DNA from: an uncultured Clostridium sp. | Lineage (GTDB): Bacteria > Bacillota > Clostridia > Clostridiales > Clostridiaceae | NCBI RefSeq assembly: GCF_900769625.1 | Contig: NZ_CAAGHK010000028.1 | Coordinates: 1-50,455 of the forward strand | DNA: 50,455 nucleotides | Direction: 5' to 3' | Shown: one piece after another, positions 25,524 to 33,737 of the stretch | Position numbering within the stretch: position 1 is the first letter of the stretch | Layout of the letters: each line of letters starts with the position of its first letter | Position numbers and translations under genes: made by a program | Notes under the pieces: generated by a model | The model's input: only the letters and a program-made list of their open reading frames with translations | The model's database searches: none | What the model was told of the DNA's origin: nothing

Positions 25524-26127
25524 CTTCTAATAACTCCTTAATCATTTTTTTAGCTTTATTTGCTCTTTTCCCTTGTAATCTACAACTAAATACTGTAACT
25601 ATTTGAATTAAATCTTCAACTAATTCTTGTTCTTCTAATTTCTCAGTATTATCAATAATCTCAATAGTAGTGCCATATTTATTACATATATTTTCAATTA
25701 GTTCATAGCCAAATCTAATTAATCTATCCTTGTAAAGAACTACTATTTTATCAACTTCTGAGTTAGTAATCATATCTATTAATTGATTTAAGCCTTTTTT
25801 ATTATAATTAATTCCACTTCCAATATCCGTAATAATATCAAATTGATAACCCTTAGCATACATATAAGTTTTAACATTTTCTATCTGTCTTTCAAGGTCA
25901 TCTTTTTGTTTGTGAGAACTAACTCTGCAATAACCAATTACTTTTTTATTTGTAGTTTCAACGTTTTTAAGTCCTAAAAAATGATTAAGTTGTCCTTGAG
26001 AATAATATCTATATCCAGTATCTTCAACTCTAACCGGTTTCAATTTTCCATTTTTATCCCAATTTCTTAGAGTTTTTGTGGTTTTTCCAATAGCTTTAGC
26101 GAATTCTCCTATTGAATAATATTTCAA
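25501..26127 (-). CDS. tnpA: IS607-type serine recombinase transposase
   Basis: A 208-aa protein with an N-terminal MerR-like helix-turn-helix (YSIGEFAKAIGKTTKTLRNWDKNGKLKP, about 3-60), then a small serine-recombinase domain beginning VIGYCRVSSHKQKDDLERQ with the catalytic Ser at about 70, followed by the conserved YKDRLIRFGYE and a helical C-terminus. It is the transposase of the element. The start is TTG at 26127 with GGAGGTG at good spacing. The open reading frame looks intact, so the element may still move. Confidence 0.93.
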   Translation of the reverse strand: MKYYSIGEFAKAIGKTTKTLRNWDKNGKLKPVRVEDTGYRYYSQGQLNHFLGLKNVETTNKKVIGYCRVSSHKQKDDLERQIENVKTYMYAKGYQFDIITDIGSGINYNKKGLNQLIDMITNSEVDKIVVLYKDRLIRFGYELIENICNKYGTTIEIIDNTEKLEEQELVEDLIQIVTVFSCRLQGKRANKAKKMIKELLEDDTCKKG

Positions 26128-26203
26128 AAGTCACACCTCCTAAAACTATTATATCAAACTTTATAATTTTTATATAATTTTTATAAAGTTTTCCAATATT
26201 TTA

Positions 26204-27112
26204 TCAACTGTTGCTATGCCCCTTATCAGAATTAATATTTATTAATTGAGTTTTAGGATATGGTATTTCTATTTTTTCTTTATCTAATGTTATTTTTATT
26301 GCTTTTCTTAATTCGTTTTCCATCTTCCATTGAGTTAATGGTTTTGTTCTTCCGATTGTCCTTATTGTAACGCTTGAGGCTGCTAATGCTGATACTCCCA
26401 ATACTTCCAAAGGCTCATTGATAAATTCTTGATTTTCTTTCTGAAATTTATCACAGCATTCTTTTATAGCACTTATAGCATTATCAATATCTTCTTCATA
26501 TGCAATATCAACATCTACTGTAAATCTTGTGCTGCCTCTTGAGTGATTAGTGACCTCAGCAATCATTCCGTTAGGAATCGAATGAATGTCACCGTTAAAA
26601 TCCTTTATTATAGTGGTTCTTATTCCTATAACCTGAACAATACCACTAAACTCTCCAATAGTAACATAGTCTCCTACACCAAACTGATCCTCAAATAATA
26701 TAAAAAATCCATTTATAAAATCCTTTATAAGACTTTGAGCACCGAGACCTAAAGCAACTCCTCCAATACTTGCAAAAGTAAAGGATATTCCTCCAAATAA
26801 TACTGATAATATAGTTGTAATGCCTAGGAAATAGACTGAGTACTTCAGTATACTTTTCATTACTCCTCCAAGAGTTTTAGCTCTCTGAGGATCTAATGAT
26901 AAAGCTGCATTACTCTTAATCTGCCTATCTACTACTTTTTTTATTAAATATTTTCCGATTTTTATAGATAAATACATAATAATTATTATCGAAATAATCT
27001 TAAGCCCCTTATTTAGTATCATTTCAAAATCTTCAAGATTCATAACTACTTTCCCAATCTGGAGTTCTTCCTGATCTAAAGACAGATGCACTAAACAATT
27101 AATACCATACAC
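26204..27112 (-). CDS. MscS-family mechanosensitive channel
   Basis: A protein of up to 302 aa with three membrane segments in the N-terminal half (about 42-58, 90-110 and 113-130, including the Gly/Ala-rich pore helix GGVALGLGAQSLIKDFINGFFILFE), then the cytoplasmic beta domain with FGVGDYVTIGEFSGIVQVIGIRTTII and the conserved IPNG. It would release small solutes under osmotic stress. An internal ATG at 27043 (279 aa) is also possible; the upstream start has GGGAGAG about 11 nt away. It follows DUF3343 in an operon; the IS607 element begins about 10 nt past its stop. Confidence 0.9.
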   Translation of the reverse strand: MYGINCLVHLSLDQEELQIGKVVMNLEDFEMILNKGLKIISIIIIMYLSIKIGKYLIKKVVDRQIKSNAALSLDPQRAKTLGGVMKSILKYSVYFLGITTILSVLFGGISFTFASIGGVALGLGAQSLIKDFINGFFILFEDQFGVGDYVTIGEFSGIVQVIGIRTTIIKDFNGDIHSIPNGMIAEVTNHSRGSTRFTVDVDIAYEEDIDNAISAIKECCDKFQKENQEFINEPLEVLGVSALAASSVTIRTIGRTKPLTQWKMENELRKAIKITLDKEKIEIPYPKTQLININSDKGHSNS

Positions 27113-27132
27113 TTACGGCTCTCCCTTCAATA

Positions 27133-27378
27133 TTATTCTTCAACTATAATATATCCACTATCTTCTTTATAATAGATATTTTTATACTCTATTATATTAT
27201 CCTTTAATATTGAATCAATCTGACCTTTATCTTCTATTCTCACACATATTCCACAACTCATAGTTATTGTTGTTGGAGTCGGCATAATTCTAAATTTATA
27301 ATTTAATTCATTAAGCTTTTTTTCTGCTGACGTTGCATCATGTGTATTTTTAAAGACTACTATATAATAATTCAACAT
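27133..27378 (-). CDS. DUF3343 (Se/S carrier-like) protein
   Basis: An 81-aa protein of the DUF3343 family, an alpha/beta fold related to YedF-like Se/S carriers, starting MLNYYIVVFKNTHDA. It carries a C-x-x-C (SCGIC) and the usual PTPTTITMSCG stretch. A cysteine desulfurase-like gene lies nearby in the opposite orientation, which fits a thiol or sulfur-transfer role, but this is inference. The in-frame GTG at 27387 belongs to the AAAGGTGG ribosome binding site, so the ATG at 27378 is chosen. Probably co-transcribed with mscS. Confidence 0.8.
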   Translation of the reverse strand: MLNYYIVVFKNTHDATSAEKKLNELNYKFRIMPTPTTITMSCGICVRIEDKGQIDSILKDNIIEYKNIYYKEDSGYIIVEE

Positions 27379-27527
27379 TGCCACCACCTTTCACACTATA
27401 ATTTATATTATATATATTTTTATAAGATTATAAAGTTATTGCCATTAAAATATTTTCTATATAATTTAATGAAAATATTTTTCCTTTAATTTATAATTAT
27501 ATTATATATAAATCAAAGGAGTATAAT

Positions 27528-28175
27528 ATGTTTTCATTATGGAATATATGCAAGGCTATTTGTATAGGATTTCTCACCGGATTTACTGCTTCTATTCCTT
27601 TAGGTCCTTCTGGTCTTGAATCTGTCAACAGATCAATGTCAAAAGGATTTAAAGAGGGATTTAAAGTATCGTTAGGGGCTGTTACTGCTGATCTTTCATA
27701 TATAGTTATAATTAATTTAGGCTTGTTTACAATTTTAAGCAGATATCGTCACTTCCAAAGCGTATTTTGGATTGTATCTGGAATAATCTTAATAATATTC
27801 AATCGCCTATCATCTAATGGTAACCCACAGAAAGACAGCTCGAAAAACTTTTTAAATAAATATACATCAAACAGCTTTATAACCGGATTTTTAATTACTT
27901 TTATAAACCCAACAACACCTTCTTTATGGGTTGCATTAAGCACTACAGTTTTAAGTGTATGGAGATATCATGGACGAATATATTTTTTAACATCAGTTAC
28001 TTCAATGATGATTGGAAGTGTTACCTGGTTTGGTTTACTTAATGTTCTGGTAAGTAAAGGTGTTAAAAAAATAAAAGCAGACTATACAAAAACAACATCA
28101 AAACTATTAAATTATTTTTTAATTCTTCTTGGAATATCATTCATAATTTTAGGCATAATCAGATTTATAAAATAG
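27528..28175 (+). CDS. LysE/RhtB-family exporter
   Basis: A 215-aa membrane protein with six hydrophobic segments and the LysE-type N-terminus GFLTGFTASIPLGPSGLESVNRSMSKGFKEGFKVSLGAVTAD-like. Family members export amino acids or related metabolites. The substrate is not known. AAAGGAG precedes the ATG. Divergent from DUF3343 and 57 nt upstream of the cysteine desulfurase-like gene, with which it may form an operon. Confidence 0.85.
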   Translation: MFSLWNICKAICIGFLTGFTASIPLGPSGLESVNRSMSKGFKEGFKVSLGAVTADLSYIVIINLGLFTILSRYRHFQSVFWIVSGIILIIFNRLSSNGNPQKDSSKNFLNKYTSNSFITGFLITFINPTTPSLWVALSTTVLSVWRYHGRIYFLTSVTSMMIGSVTWFGLLNVLVSKGVKKIKADYTKTTSKLLNYFLILLGISFIILGIIRFIK

Positions 28176-28232
28176 TATTTTCCGATAATTATGAATTGAT
28201 ATATTGACAATTAAATTTAGAGGTGAACAAAT

Positions 28233-29384
28233 ATGGAAGTTTATTTAGATAATTCTTCGACTACTTTTCCAAAACCTAAACAAGTTATTGATAGTATGTA
28301 CAATTACATGTTAAATATAGGTGGTAATGCAGGAAGAGGTAATTATAACAATTCGCTTCAAAGCAATAGATTTTTATATGAAGCGCGTGAAATTGTTAGT
28401 AATTTTTTTAGGTTTTCATCACCAGACAACGTAATTTTCACTAACAATGTCACAACATCATTAAATATGCTAATAAAGGGTCTTTTAAAGCCTGGAGATC
28501 ACGTTGTAACATCTTCTATGGAACATAATTCAGTTTTACGTCCTCTGATTAGCTGCAAAGAACTTTTAGGGATAAATCTTGATATTATAAATGCTGATAA
28601 TCTAGGTTTTATCGATATCTCAGAGTTTAAATCAAAGATAACCGAAAATACTAAGCTTGTAATACTTACACAGGCTTCAAATGTAACTGGGTCTATTCAG
28701 AATATCTCTGAAGTAGGAAAAATCTGTAGAGAAAAGGGCGTATTTTTTATTGTGGATTCTTCTCAAGGCGCTGGTGTTGTAGAATTAAATATGAATGCAG
28801 TAAATGCTAATGCTGTTGCTTTCACTGGCCACAAGAGTCTTCTTGGTCCTCAAGGAATCGGAGGATTTATAATTGATGATAAACTAAATGATAATTGTAA
28901 AAGTATTATTCAAGGTGGAACTGGCAGTCTATCATATTCTTTAGAGCAGCCTGATTTTCTTCCTGATAAATTTGAATGCGGTACACACAATATGCCTGGT
29001 ATTATTGGTTTATCAGAAGGTATTAAATTTATTAATTCTACTGGCATAAAAACTATCTATGAACATAATCATTATCTATTAAAATATCTGCTCAATGGGC
29101 TATTAAATATAGATGATGTTATAATTTATGGTGATTCAAGTGGAAAAGCTATTACTACTTGCGTTTCTATAAATATGAAATCTTTAGATTCGTCTGAACT
29201 TGGATTTCTTTTAGAAGAACAAGGAATAAAAACTCGTTGCGGCCTTCATTGCGCTCCATTAGCTCACAAGACTATCGGTACATATCCAAATGGTGCAGTG
29301 CGACTGAGCATTGGCTACTTTAACACTAAAGAGGAAATTGATTATACATTAAAAACTTTAAATAAAATATCATTGAATAAGTAA
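28233..29384 (+). CDS. Cysteine desulfurase-like aminotransferase class V
   Basis: A 383-aa PLP-dependent enzyme of the aminotransferase class V family. It has the PLP lysine K201 (FTGHKSLLGPQGIGG), His98 (SMEHNSV) stacking on the cofactor, and a C-terminal RCGLHCAPLAHKTIGT with the candidate catalytic cysteine. It resembles the group II/SufS-like cysteine desulfurase family proteins of clostridia rather than IscS. It probably mobilises sulfur (or selenium) from cysteine. GAGGTG precedes the ATG. Next to LysE-type and near DUF3343. Confidence 0.9.
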   Translation: MEVYLDNSSTTFPKPKQVIDSMYNYMLNIGGNAGRGNYNNSLQSNRFLYEAREIVSNFFRFSSPDNVIFTNNVTTSLNMLIKGLLKPGDHVVTSSMEHNSVLRPLISCKELLGINLDIINADNLGFIDISEFKSKITENTKLVILTQASNVTGSIQNISEVGKICREKGVFFIVDSSQGAGVVELNMNAVNANAVAFTGHKSLLGPQGIGGFIIDDKLNDNCKSIIQGGTGSLSYSLEQPDFLPDKFECGTHNMPGIIGLSEGIKFINSTGIKTIYEHNHYLLKYLLNGLLNIDDVIIYGDSSGKAITTCVSINMKSLDSSELGFLLEEQGIKTRCGLHCAPLAHKTIGTYPNGAVRLSIGYFNTKEEIDYTLKTLNKISLNK

Positions 29385-29395
29385 TTATTTGAATA

Positions 29396-29438
29396 AAACC
29401 TCCTTTATTGGAAATAAATCTAATAAAGGAGGTTTATT
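29396..29438 (+). terminator. Inverted repeat that ends the desulfurase unit and masks the yyaC Shine-Dalgarno
   Basis: Arms 29396-29409 and 29422-29435 are perfectly complementary (14 bp, 12-nt loop). The second arm contains the complete AAAGGAGG of yyaC. A short T-rich tract follows, so it may also be a weak terminator. See findings. Confidence 0.65.
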
Positions 29439-29440
29439 AT

Positions 29441-30016
29441 ATGTGTAATAATTTTTCGGTTGACTCCTCATCTCCAACTGCTTATATAAAAATCAAAGAA
29501 TATTTACTTAAAGAACTCAGTCCAATAATCAATACAAGACCAATTATTGTATTATGTATTGGTACAGATAGATCTACAGGAGATTCTCTAGGTCCGCTTG
29601 TTGGTTATAAGCTTAAACATCTTGCTACTAGCAATATATATGTTTATGGTACCTTGGAAAACCCAGTACATGCAAAAAATCTTTCTGATATTTTAAATAA
29701 AATAAACTGCTATTTTTCAAATCCATATATTATAGCAATTGATTCATGTCTAGGTTCATTAAATAGCATTGGGAAAATATTTATAAAAAATGGTCCCTTA
29801 TTGCCAGGATTAGCTTTGAATAAGGATCTTCCCCCAATTGGTGAAATGAATATTACCGGTATTGTTAATATTTCTGGCAGCTTTGAATTTTTAGTTTTAC
29901 AAAATACCAGACTTCATACAGTTATGAATTTAGCTGACTCAATTTCCAGAGGCATTTATCATTTTGCATTAGATAATCATAATAAAACTGATAACAATAT
30001 TATTTCTCTTCAATAA
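29441..30016 (+). CDS. yyaC: Spore protease-like YyaC (DUF1256)
   Basis: A 191-aa protein of the YyaC family, related to the germination protease GPR and found in spore formers. It has PIIVLCIGTDRSTGDSLGPLVGYKL near residues 34-60, YVYGTLENPVHAKNL, and IIAIDSCLGSL with the Asp-rich catalytic fold. Function uncertain; the family is linked to sporulation. The ATG at 29441 follows AAAGGAGG at 5-8 nt; an upstream in-frame TTG at 29408 lies before that site and is rejected. Its ribosome binding site lies in the stem of an inverted repeat. Confidence 0.85.
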   Translation: MCNNFSVDSSSPTAYIKIKEYLLKELSPIINTRPIIVLCIGTDRSTGDSLGPLVGYKLKHLATSNIYVYGTLENPVHAKNLSDILNKINCYFSNPYIIAIDSCLGSLNSIGKIFIKNGPLLPGLALNKDLPPIGEMNITGIVNISGSFEFLVLQNTRLHTVMNLADSISRGIYHFALDNHNKTDNNIISLQ

Positions 30017-30151
30017 TATCCTACTCTAATTAATAATAGGTATACTCTATAATAGAATAAAAAATAACTATAGATATTAATCCGCATATATATTTTGGTT
30101 TTATTATCAGCAAAATATATTTAATAATTTACACTTAATTTTACTATGTAA

Positions 30152-30185
30152 AAACTAAATTGTTTCACGTGAAACAATTTAGTTT
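30152..30185. promoter_or_regulatory. parS site 1 (inside a 34-bp perfect palindrome)
   Basis: TGTTTCACGTGAAACA at 30161-30176 is a perfect match to the ParB/Spo0J centromere consensus. The flanks extend the palindrome by 9 bp on each side to 34 bp. It lies about 10 kb from dnaA. Confidence 0.95.
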
Positions 30186-30280
30186 AATATTCAAAATACT
30201 ATATCGTAAAATCAATAATTATTATTTCTATCCTTTGTGCACAATTAATTAGTTCTTCACTTAATATTATAATTTATATA

Positions 30281-30309
30281 AAAAAGTGGCTGTGCCACGC
30301 CCACTTTGT
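30281..30309 (-). terminator. Possible terminator (GTGGC/GCCAC hairpin)
   Basis: GTGGC-TGT-GCCAC with an extended AAGTGG/CCACTT stem and a T-run on the minus strand. Could end read-through from either direction. Confidence 0.5.
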
Positions 30310-30400
30310 GAATAACACTTTAGCCGTTTCATACCTCTTAATCCATTGGTATAACTAGGTTTCAGTTTTAAAAATTTTTATACTTTCCTATACCTAAAAA

Positions 30401-30432
30401 AAGAAGTAAGTACTTAATGTACCTACTTCTTT
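30401..30432 (-). terminator. Terminator after the DUF4446 gene
   Basis: AAGAAGTAAGTAC (30401-30413) pairs with GTACCTACTTCTT (30419-30431) with one mismatch. On the minus strand the stem is followed by T7. The stem overlaps the last codons of the gene. Confidence 0.8.
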
Positions 30433-30938
30433 GTAGTCTCATATTTATTACAAGCTTCATTTAATACATACAATTCTTCTTCTGAAAGATCATATCTTGA
30501 AATACCCTTATCAACTGGTTTTGCATATGTTGTACTTTCCTGTCTTCCATATATTCCAGTTAATATAACTCCATCATTTTTATCATCTAACAAAGCTATC
30601 GAGAAACTTAAATCACTACCAACATCCTCAAATGCTTTGTATCTCATTATAGCAACCTTTTGTATACATTCCTGCATTTTTATCTCTAATCTTTGACATT
30701 CCTGAATTGCTTTTTCTGAAATTTCTTTTACTTCATCTATACTATCAATTCTTTCAAGTAGCATTTCCTCAAGATTTTTGCTATTAGCACCTTTCATTAG
30801 CCTTCTATACTTATCTTCAACTCTTCCTATGATTCTAAATAAGCATATTATCATGATAAATAATAAAACTATTATTACTGCCATTGTAATTATTATATAT
30901 GGCGCAAATCCATTAATTGAATTAATTAATGCTTCCAA
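30423..30938 (-). CDS. DUF4446 family membrane protein
   Basis: A 171-aa protein with one N-terminal membrane segment (about 14-36), a charged helical stretch (KNLEEMLLERIDSIDEVKEISEKAIQEC, about 50-90), and a C-terminal beta-rich domain (YKAFEDVGSDLSFSIALLDDKNDGVILTGIYGRQESTTYAKPV). The pattern is the DUF4446 family, regularly found after parB in clostridia; the function is unknown. It is flanked by the two parS sites. Confidence 0.85.
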   Translation of the reverse strand: MEALINSINGFAPYIIITMAVIIVLLFIMIICLFRIIGRVEDKYRRLMKGANSKNLEEMLLERIDSIDEVKEISEKAIQECQRLEIKMQECIQKVAIMRYKAFEDVGSDLSFSIALLDDKNDGVILTGIYGRQESTTYAKPVDKGISRYDLSEEELYVLNEACNKYETTKK

Positions 30939-30961
30939 TTTACTGTCAGTCCTTTCATAAA

Positions 30962-30977
30962 TGTTTCACGTGAAACA
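30962..30977. promoter_or_regulatory. parS site 2
   Basis: TGTTTCACGTGAAACA again, starting directly after the parB stop codon (read on the minus strand). Identical in its core to site 1, about 800 bp away. Confidence 0.95.
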
Positions 30978-31838
30978 TTAAATATTAATAATATCCAATA
31001 TTCTTTGTAAATCATCTTCTGAATAATATTCAATTTCTATTTTACCTTTATTATTTCTATTAGATATATTTACTTTTGTTCCAAAATAATTTTGAAGCTG
31101 ATTTTTTATTTCCTTGTAATAAGGGTTTAACTCTTCAACCCTATCTTTTTCTTCTTTAGTTTTACCTTCAGCTATTTTTTTGACTAGTCTTTCTAGTTCT
31201 CTTACAGATAAGTTTTCGTCAATAACTCTTTGAGATAACTCATATTGAATTTCTTCATCTTTTATTCCTAAAAGCGCTCTTCCGTGCCCTTCCGAAATGA
31301 TACCTTCAATTATGTATTGCTGAACTCTGATGTCTAAATTCATAAGTCTCATTGTATTTGTAATAGCAGTTCTTGATTTACCTATTCTTTTACTTAAATC
31401 TTCTTGAGTTAGCTTAAATTCATTTAATAATTTCTTATATGCTAAAGCTTCTTCTATAGGATTTAAATCCTGTCTTTGTATATTTTCTATTAATGAAATT
31501 TCTAAAACATCTCTTTCACTTAAATCCATTACTATTGCAGGTACTTCTTTTAATCCAGCTAATTTTGCAGCTCTCCAGCGTCTTTCTCCTGCAACAATTA
31601 TATAAAGCCCATCTTCTGACTTTCTTAATATCAGAGGCTGAATTATTCCGTGAGTTTTTATAGATTCGGTTAATTCCGCTATTTTATCACTATCAAATGC
31701 TTTTCTAGGCTGATTATTATCATTTTTAATTTCATTTAGTGGAATTAATATATTTCCTTTTTTATCTTGTTCCTGATCTTCTACATCTTCTGGAATAAGT
31801 GCACTTAATCCTTTACCTAACGCAAATTTCTTCCCCAT
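30978..31838 (-). CDS. parB: Chromosome partitioning protein ParB (Spo0J)
   Basis: A 286-aa ParB. The N-terminal CTP-binding domain has the GERRWRAAKLAGL box and ENIQRQDLNPIEEA; a helix-turn-helix (TQEDLSKRIGKSRTAITNTMRLM) reads parS, and a C-terminal dimerisation helix ends the protein. It loads on the two parS sites, spreads, and recruits SMC. It lies 10 nt after parA in an operon. Spo0J also links chromosome partition to sporulation. Confidence 0.95.
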   Translation of the reverse strand: MGKKFALGKGLSALIPEDVEDQEQDKKGNILIPLNEIKNDNNQPRKAFDSDKIAELTESIKTHGIIQPLILRKSEDGLYIIVAGERRWRAAKLAGLKEVPAIVMDLSERDVLEISLIENIQRQDLNPIEEALAYKKLLNEFKLTQEDLSKRIGKSRTAITNTMRLMNLDIRVQQYIIEGIISEGHGRALLGIKDEEIQYELSQRVIDENLSVRELERLVKKIAEGKTKEEKDRVEELNPYYKEIKNQLQNYFGTKVNISNRNNKGKIEIEYYSEDDLQRILDIINI

Positions 31839-31848
31839 TTACCTTCAC

Positions 31849-32610
31849 CTACTGTCTTTTTAAGAATTCTTTAGTCAAGTTAGTATATGCTTCTGCACCT
31901 TTGCATTTATTATCATATAGGACTATCGGTAATCCGAAACTAGGTGCTTCTGCTAATCTTATGTTTCTTGCTATTGTAGTTTTATATACTTTGTCCTTAA
32001 AATATTTCTGAACTTCTTTTAAAACTTCATTGCTTAGATTAGTTCTGTAATCAAACATAGTCATAAGAACACCTTCAATTTCAAGTTTCTTATTTAAAGA
32101 CTTTTTAACAAGCTGAATAGTACTCATGAGCTGACTTACACCTTCTAATGCATAGAACTCACACTGCATAGGAATCAAAACTGAGTCAGCACAAGTTAAA
32201 GCATTTATTGTTAACACGCCTAATGATGGAGGACAATCTATAAATACATAATCATACTCATCTTCTATTTCCTTCAGTTTTCTCTTCATTATGTTTTCTC
32301 TATCGCCTTTATTGATTAATTCAACTTCTGCCCCTGCAAGTTCCATTGTTGATGGAGAGATAAATAAATTATTAACTAAATCACTTTGTATAATCGATTC
32401 CTTCATTGAAACATCAGAAATTAATACATCATATATGGAACACTCTAAACCATTTTTGTCTATACCTAATCCACTTGTTGTATTTCCCTGTGGATCTATA
32501 TCTATTGTTAAAACTTTAAAACCTTCCATAGCTAGATAAGAACATAAATTTATATTAGTAGTAGTTTTACCAACCCCACCTTTTTGATTGAAAATACATA
32601 TTGTCTTCAT
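31849..32610 (-). CDS. parA: Chromosome partitioning ATPase ParA (Soj)
   Basis: A 253-aa deviant-Walker ATPase beginning MKTICIFNQKGGVGKTTTNINL, with Walker A' KGGVGKTT, the catalytic DIDPQGN, and the switch IDCPPSLG. It acts with ParB in segregation and controls DnaA. The reading frame is open to 32646 (ATGAAAGGGGGG), but that start has no ribosome binding site and the family begins at the ATG at 32610. The GGGGGG instead leads a short six-codon ORF (MLFLG) at about 32636 ending next to the parA start, a possible coupling leader. Confidence 0.95.
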   Translation of the reverse strand: MKTICIFNQKGGVGKTTTNINLCSYLAMEGFKVLTIDIDPQGNTTSGLGIDKNGLECSIYDVLISDVSMKESIIQSDLVNNLFISPSTMELAGAEVELINKGDRENIMKRKLKEIEDEYDYVFIDCPPSLGVLTINALTCADSVLIPMQCEFYALEGVSQLMSTIQLVKKSLNKKLEIEGVLMTMFDYRTNLSNEVLKEVQKYFKDKVYKTTIARNIRLAEAPSFGLPIVLYDNKCKGAEAYTNLTKEFLKRQ

Positions 32611-32798
32611 AATTATTAGCCCAAAAAGAGCATTCCCCCCTTTCATATATTAATATTATATATATATTTATAAGATAATAAAAGAATTATGTTATAAAAA
32701 ATCCTAAATAGTCTCAAATAATACATAAATATTAATAATTCTTATATTCATAATAATTTAAAAGTTATACTTCCTTCTTTTCTATAATAATACATTTC

Positions 32799-32830
32799 AA
32801 AAAAATTAAGGCACACTACCGGGTGCCTTA
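32799..32830 (-). terminator. Terminator after the noc-like gene
   Basis: TAAGGCAC (32807-32814) pairs with GTGCCTTA (32823-32830); T-rich run on the minus strand (A7 on the plus strand). It separates noc from parA. Confidence 0.8.
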
Positions 32831-32843
32831 AACTATAAACTAA

Positions 32844-33623
32844 TTATTTCTTTGGTTTTGGAATCTTTATTGTTAATTCTAAGAATTCCTCTTCATCTTT
32901 ATATCCATATTCTGCAGGTATATCAAATTTTTCAAACACCTGCTTGATAGTATTAACGTACAATTTTGCTGGTAACACATTCTTTGTATTTCTTCTTTTC
33001 TTCTTAATCTCCTCACTAGAAATCTTTAGAAGCTCTTTATTGATTAATTCTTCTGTCTTTTTTACATTCAATCCATCTGTAATTACTTTATTGATGATTT
33101 TTAATTGCAGTTTTTCATTTGGAAGTGTAAGTAGTGATCTAGCATGTCTTTCTGTTAATTTATTTTTCAAACAAATTTCTCTGACCTCAGAACTTAATTT
33201 TAATAATCTTAACTTATTAGCAATTGTTGACTGTTTTTTTCCCATTCTCTTTGCTAATTCATCTTGAGTAAAACTATGATCATGTATTAAATTATAATAC
33301 GCTTCTGCTTCTTCAATATAATTTAAATCTTCTCTTTGCAGATTTTCTAATAATGCAATTTCAGCTGATTCTGTATCTGTTATATCTACAATGTTGCAAG
33401 GAACTTCATTTAATTCCGCAAGCTTAGCAGCTCTAAGCCTTCTTTCTCCTGCAACTAGTTCATAAACTTCCCCTCTTTTTCTAACAGTTAAAGGCTGAAT
33501 TATCCCATATTGTTTTATTGATTCTGATAATTCTTGAATTGCCTCTTCATTAAAATACTTACGTGGTTGATATATATTGGGAATTACTTTATGTATATCT
33601 ATCTGTATTATTTCATTATTCAT
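32844..33623 (-). CDS. noc: Noc-like ParB paralogue
   Basis: A 259-aa ParB-family protein encoded next to rsmG/mnmG, the place of noc in Firmicutes, and clearly distinct from parB. CTP-binding motifs GERRLRAAKLAEL and ENLQREDLNYIEEAE, then an HTH (TQDELAKRMGKKQSTIANKLRLL), are present. Bacillus Noc has an N-terminal amphipathic membrane helix; here only MNNEIIQIDIHKVIPNIYQPRKYF precedes the domain, so it is missing. Nucleoid occlusion as a role is inferred from position. The ATG at 33623 follows GGATGGG by 7 nt; an ATG four codons upstream has no spacing to the site. Confidence 0.85.
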   Translation of the reverse strand: MNNEIIQIDIHKVIPNIYQPRKYFNEEAIQELSESIKQYGIIQPLTVRKRGEVYELVAGERRLRAAKLAELNEVPCNIVDITDTESAEIALLENLQREDLNYIEEAEAYYNLIHDHSFTQDELAKRMGKKQSTIANKLRLLKLSSEVREICLKNKLTERHARSLLTLPNEKLQLKIINKVITDGLNVKKTEELINKELLKISSEEIKKKRRNTKNVLPAKLYVNTIKQVFEKFDIPAEYGYKDEEEFLELTIKIPKPKK

Positions 33624-33737
33624 GTTTAAACCCATCCCTCATTAAATTACTAAAAATTAATTATGTTCTAAATTATTAATTCTACTTATAACTACAATTT
33701 TCCTTTTTTATTTTTGAAAAATACATATTTTTCAATT

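Larger units (their letters stand above)
24257..26193 (-). mobile_element. IS607-family insertion sequence
   Basis: About 1.94 kb with a serine-recombinase transposase gene overlapping a tnpB gene, the IS607 architecture, lying between mscS and DUF951. The motif AAAACTTTATAAA is at 24262-24274, with its inverse at 26180-26192, near each end. Both junctions carry the dinucleotide GG (CC on the plus strand, 24256-24257 and 26193-26194), consistent with IS607 insertion at GG without target duplication. Exact ends are inferred within one or two bases. Internal copies of the ACTTTATAA motif at both ends may be recombinase sites. Confidence 0.8.
30017..30422. other. Intergenic region holding a parS site and terminators
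   Basis: About 400 bp between yyaC and the DUF4446 gene. It holds a parS palindrome (30152-30185), a GTGGC/GCCAC hairpin at 30281-30309 and the DUF4446 terminator at 30401-30432. The rest is AT-rich with nothing recognised. Confidence 0.6.

Noticed and set aside
26204..27112. mscS truncated by the IS607 insertion
   Set aside because: The reading frame ends at its own stop about 10 nt before the element, with a full-length C-terminal domain.
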